Source: CAYSCX01 sp964429575
GTDB lineage: Bacteria; Desulfobacterota; Binatia; Binatales; Binataceae
NCBI GenBank assembly: GCA_964429575.1
Contig: CAYSCX010000001.1
Span: forward strand, 124,001 to 188,000
Reading direction: 5' to 3'
Length of the DNA stretch: 64,000 bases
In this document: positions 60,744 to 64,000 of the stretch, piece after piece
Numbering within the stretch: position 1 is the stretch's first letter
Layout of the letters: each line of letters opens with the position of its first letter
Program-made: the position numbers and the translations under genes
The notes under the pieces: generated by a model
The model's input: only the letters and a program-made list of their open reading frames with translations
Database searches by the model: none
Told to the model about the DNA's origin: nothing

Positions 60744-60885
60744 TGCGGCAGCCTCGGCCAAGGGGCCTCGGCCTCTGGGCGCAGCAGTCGCTTGTTTTAG
60801 TTTCAACGCTATTCGCCCTACCTTCGCCACGTGGGCGCGTCTTATGAGGCGTTCGCTACAATTTGCGGTCATTCACCGAGTTTGA

Positions 60886-60912
60886 TTGGCACTCCGACCG
60901 CACGAGTGCTAA
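60886..60912. promoter_or_regulatory. CIRCE operator (HrcA-binding site)
   Basis: TTGGCACTC-N9-GAGTGCTAA, one base away from the consensus TTAGCACTC-N9-GAGTGCTAA, about 90 bp upstream of groES. It predicts heat-shock control of groESL by HrcA. Confidence 0.9.
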
Positions 60913-61002
60913 TTGATATTCGGCCGGTCGTGATTATCTTCGGACTGGCGTTCACGCATTTCGGACAACCCTTATCGAGGCAAGGAGGCCGTTGATCAGA
61001 CC

Positions 61003-61290
61003 ATGAAGATTCGACCGCTAGGTGATCGCGTTTTGGTCAGGCGCATCAAGGAAGAAGAAAAGACCAAGGGCGGGATCATCATTCCCGACACCGCCAAAGA
61101 GAAACCGCAGGAAGGCAAAGTCATCGCCGTCGGTAAGGGCAAGCGCGACGATGGCGGAAAGCTTATCGCGCCCGAGGTGAAGGCAGGTGACAAGATTCTG
61201 TTCGGCAAGTACTCGGGCAGCGAGATCAAACTCGACGGCGAGGAGCACTTGATCATGCGCGAGGACGACATACTGGGCATCCTCGACTAA
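61003..61290 (+). CDS. groES: Co-chaperonin GroES
   Basis: 95-residue GroES. It starts [20 protein letters not shown] and has the mobile loop [19 protein letters not shown] and the C-terminal EDDILGILD. It forms the heptameric lid of the GroEL chamber. AAGGAGG lies 14 nt before the ATG. In operon with groEL, 74 bp downstream. Confidence 0.97.
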   Translation: MKIRPLGDRVLVRRIKEEEKTKGGIIIPDTAKEKPQEGKVIAVGKGKRDDGGKLIAPEVKAGDKILFGKYSGSEIKLDGEEHLIMREDDILGILD

Positions 61291-61325
61291 GCGACGGATG
61301 CGGTTGCGCCGGCGGGATTCGATGA

Positions 61326-62987
<1,662 letters not shown>

Positions 62988-63045
62988 CCACGCGAGCTTG
63001 TGCGGTCTCACGCGCTAGCGCGCGGGACGGTTGTAGATTCAAGTG

Positions 63046-63083
63046 ATGCGGCGGGGTCGAAAGGCTCCGCCGCTTCGCATTTT
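63046..63083 (+). terminator. Terminator after groEL
   Basis: Hairpin GCGGCGGGG (63048-63056) with CTCCGCCGC (63065-63073), one G-T wobble, loop TCGAAAGG, extended by outer ATGCG/CGCAT pairing and followed by a short T-run. It may also act for the convergent nuclease gene. Confidence 0.6.
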
Positions 63084-64000
63084 CAGGACGGCTGCCAACA
63101 TCGCGCGACATATCCGCATCTGAGTTGGCGGCAGACCTCAGGCGACGCGGGTTTCTTCGGGTAGTCGGACTGCGCACGAGCGTCGAGCATCGCACTCCCG
63201 AGGTCGCGCAGTTGCTCGCGGATCTCATCGGGCGAAGGCAGCCGCACCTCGATGCGTTTCAGTGCGTCGCGCAGGTACATGAGCTCGGTACGCACCTGTC
63301 GATCAGGATTCGCCTCTTGAACCGCGACGGCATACGCACGCAGCTGGATCTCATAGCCCGCGGGATCATCATCGGCGCGCGCGTACTTGTAATCTCGCAC
63401 GATGAGCGCGCCATCGGATTCAGCGAGGAGGTCGATTTGCCCGCGGATGAAAAGAGTGAAGTCACTGTCGTCGGCAATGCGCAGGAAGAACGGCAGTTCG
63501 CGGCCGATGATCGTTTCCGTTGGTGAGGCGCGCTCGCGTTCGTCAGCGTAGCGAGTAAGGTCGCGCGCGATGTCGGCGAGGTTATTGCTATCGACTGCGG
63601 CGCCCGCCGCCAGCCGACGCACGAGCTCCTGGATTTCATCAAGCGCGATATGACGGCCGAGCCGGGGCGCGAGAAGCTCGAGTGCCGCGTGGGCGAGCGA
63701 ACCCGCTTCCAGAGCGGAGCCGCCAGGATCGGATCCCGCGCCGGCGCGGGTGCCTTCGGGCAGCATCAGCACGCGGCGGAACATGTACTGGCGCGGGCAG
63801 CGGTCGAAATCGGCCAGAGCGGTCGGGCTGGTGGTGAGTTCGTTATCCGGCGAAGGCGAGAATGCGATGCGACGCTTGGCGAGATCCGCGTACCCTGGCG
63901 CGAGCCGCCCGGGCGCCGTGCGTGCTTCTACGACGGACGGCACCGAAGATGCCGTGATGCGAACCAGCATGAGGTGCGAGCCCGCAACCTCGACGGGTTG
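63083..64000 (-). CDS. PD-(D/E)XK nuclease, C-terminal part of an AddA/RecB-like helicase-nuclease
   Basis: The reading frame is open to the right edge, so this is the C-terminal 305 codons of a longer protein. The nuclease core is visible: SPTALADFDRCPRQYMFRRV, a helical region with GSLAHAALE, then RGQIDLLAESDGALIVRDYKYAR, which holds the catalytic Asp and D-Y-K motif. Four Cys (one in DRCPRQY, three in VCRQLRCGYVARC) probably hold an iron-sulfur cluster as in AddB/Cas4. It likely belongs to a UvrD-like helicase used in double-strand-break repair. Confidence 0.85.
   Translation of the reverse strand, partial: QPVEVAGSHLMLVRITASSVPSVVEARTAPGRLAPGYADLAKRRIAFSPSPDNELTTSPTALADFDRCPRQYMFRRVLMLPEGTRAGAGSDPGGSALEAGSLAHAALELLAPRLGRHIALDEIQELVRRLAAGAAVDSNNLADIARDLTRYADERERASPTETIIGRELPFFLRIADDSDFTLFIRGQIDLLAESDGALIVRDYKYARADDDPAGYEIQLRAYAVAVQEANPDRQVRTELMYLRDALKRIEVRLPSPDEIREQLRDLGSAMLDARAQSDYPKKPASPEVCRQLRCGYVARCWQPS

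Overview
High-GC bacterial chromosome segment with dense, short-gapped operons on both strands. The order pheA-hisC-tyrA-cmk-rpsA-ihfB, an endonuclease-type MutL without MutH, tandem DUF507 proteins, a probable DUF4911 protein and GAF-type PtsP suggest a deltaproteobacterial-grade lineage. Two LLM-type flavin oxidoreductases, amidohydrolase-2 family enzymes and an APH-like kinase would fit Binatota-like soil or groundwater genomes. That placement is inference. No rRNA, tRNA or CRISPR array was seen.

Layout. 1-1.5 kb: truncated rpmB and an exported protein. 1.6-11.9 kb: housekeeping run mutL-miaA-accA-pheA-hisC-tyrA-cmk-rpsA-ihfB-HIT, several genes overlapping by a few bases. 12-15.9 kb: MoxR-like AAA+ ATPase, vWA protein and an overlapping DNA methyltransferase. 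15.9-21.4 kb: MBL hydrolase, lipoprotein, O-methyltransferase, CAP protein and a DUF255 thioredoxin-like protein. 21.4-29.6 kb: SDR, quinone oxidoreductase and a peroxiredoxin whose active-site codon is TGA, then HAD phosphatase, ThDP enzyme and two amidohydrolases with gene remnants between them. 29.8-37.2 kb: small Cys-rich protein, APH-like kinase, LLM oxidoreductase, esterase-like protein, paired ArsA-like ATPases and a DUF4911-like protein. 37.5-48.7 kb: GH15, tatBC, HDAC-like deacetylase, FHA-CAP fusion, GH29, LLM oxidoreductase, alpha/beta hydrolase, cyclophilin and PHP phosphoesterase. 48.77-50.55 kb: an IS1595-type element with passenger genes. 50.9-56.5 kb: ptsP, membrane-anchored B12/radical-SAM protein and a DUF1499 protein. 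56.5-60.2 kb: gene-poor, repeat-rich, with a frameshifted exported protein. 60.2-64 kb: two DUF507 genes, a CIRCE-controlled groESL operon and the C-terminal part of a RecB-type nuclease.

Main discoveries. (1) At 23163-23645 two apparent ORF halves join in frame through one TGA at the peroxidatic position (G-W-W-U-P-F-C), followed by a hairpin that fits the bacterial SECIS model: a probable selenocysteine peroxiredoxin that standard gene callers split. (2) Three dispersed repeats, each exactly 159 bp, fold into three successive hairpins. Two carry TA at both ends and sit on TAG stop codons; one supplies the stops of two convergent genes, and another copy shows compensatory base-pair changes. 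A second, unrelated 128-bp TA-flanked inverted-repeat element sits on a third TAG stop. (3) The IS1595-type element has 34-bp perfect terminal repeats and carries a membrane/coiled-coil passenger gene plus a Cys-rich reading frame just behind the transposase stop. (4) The two amidohydrolase paralogues share a 332-bp nearly identical 3' end, as expected from recent gene conversion.
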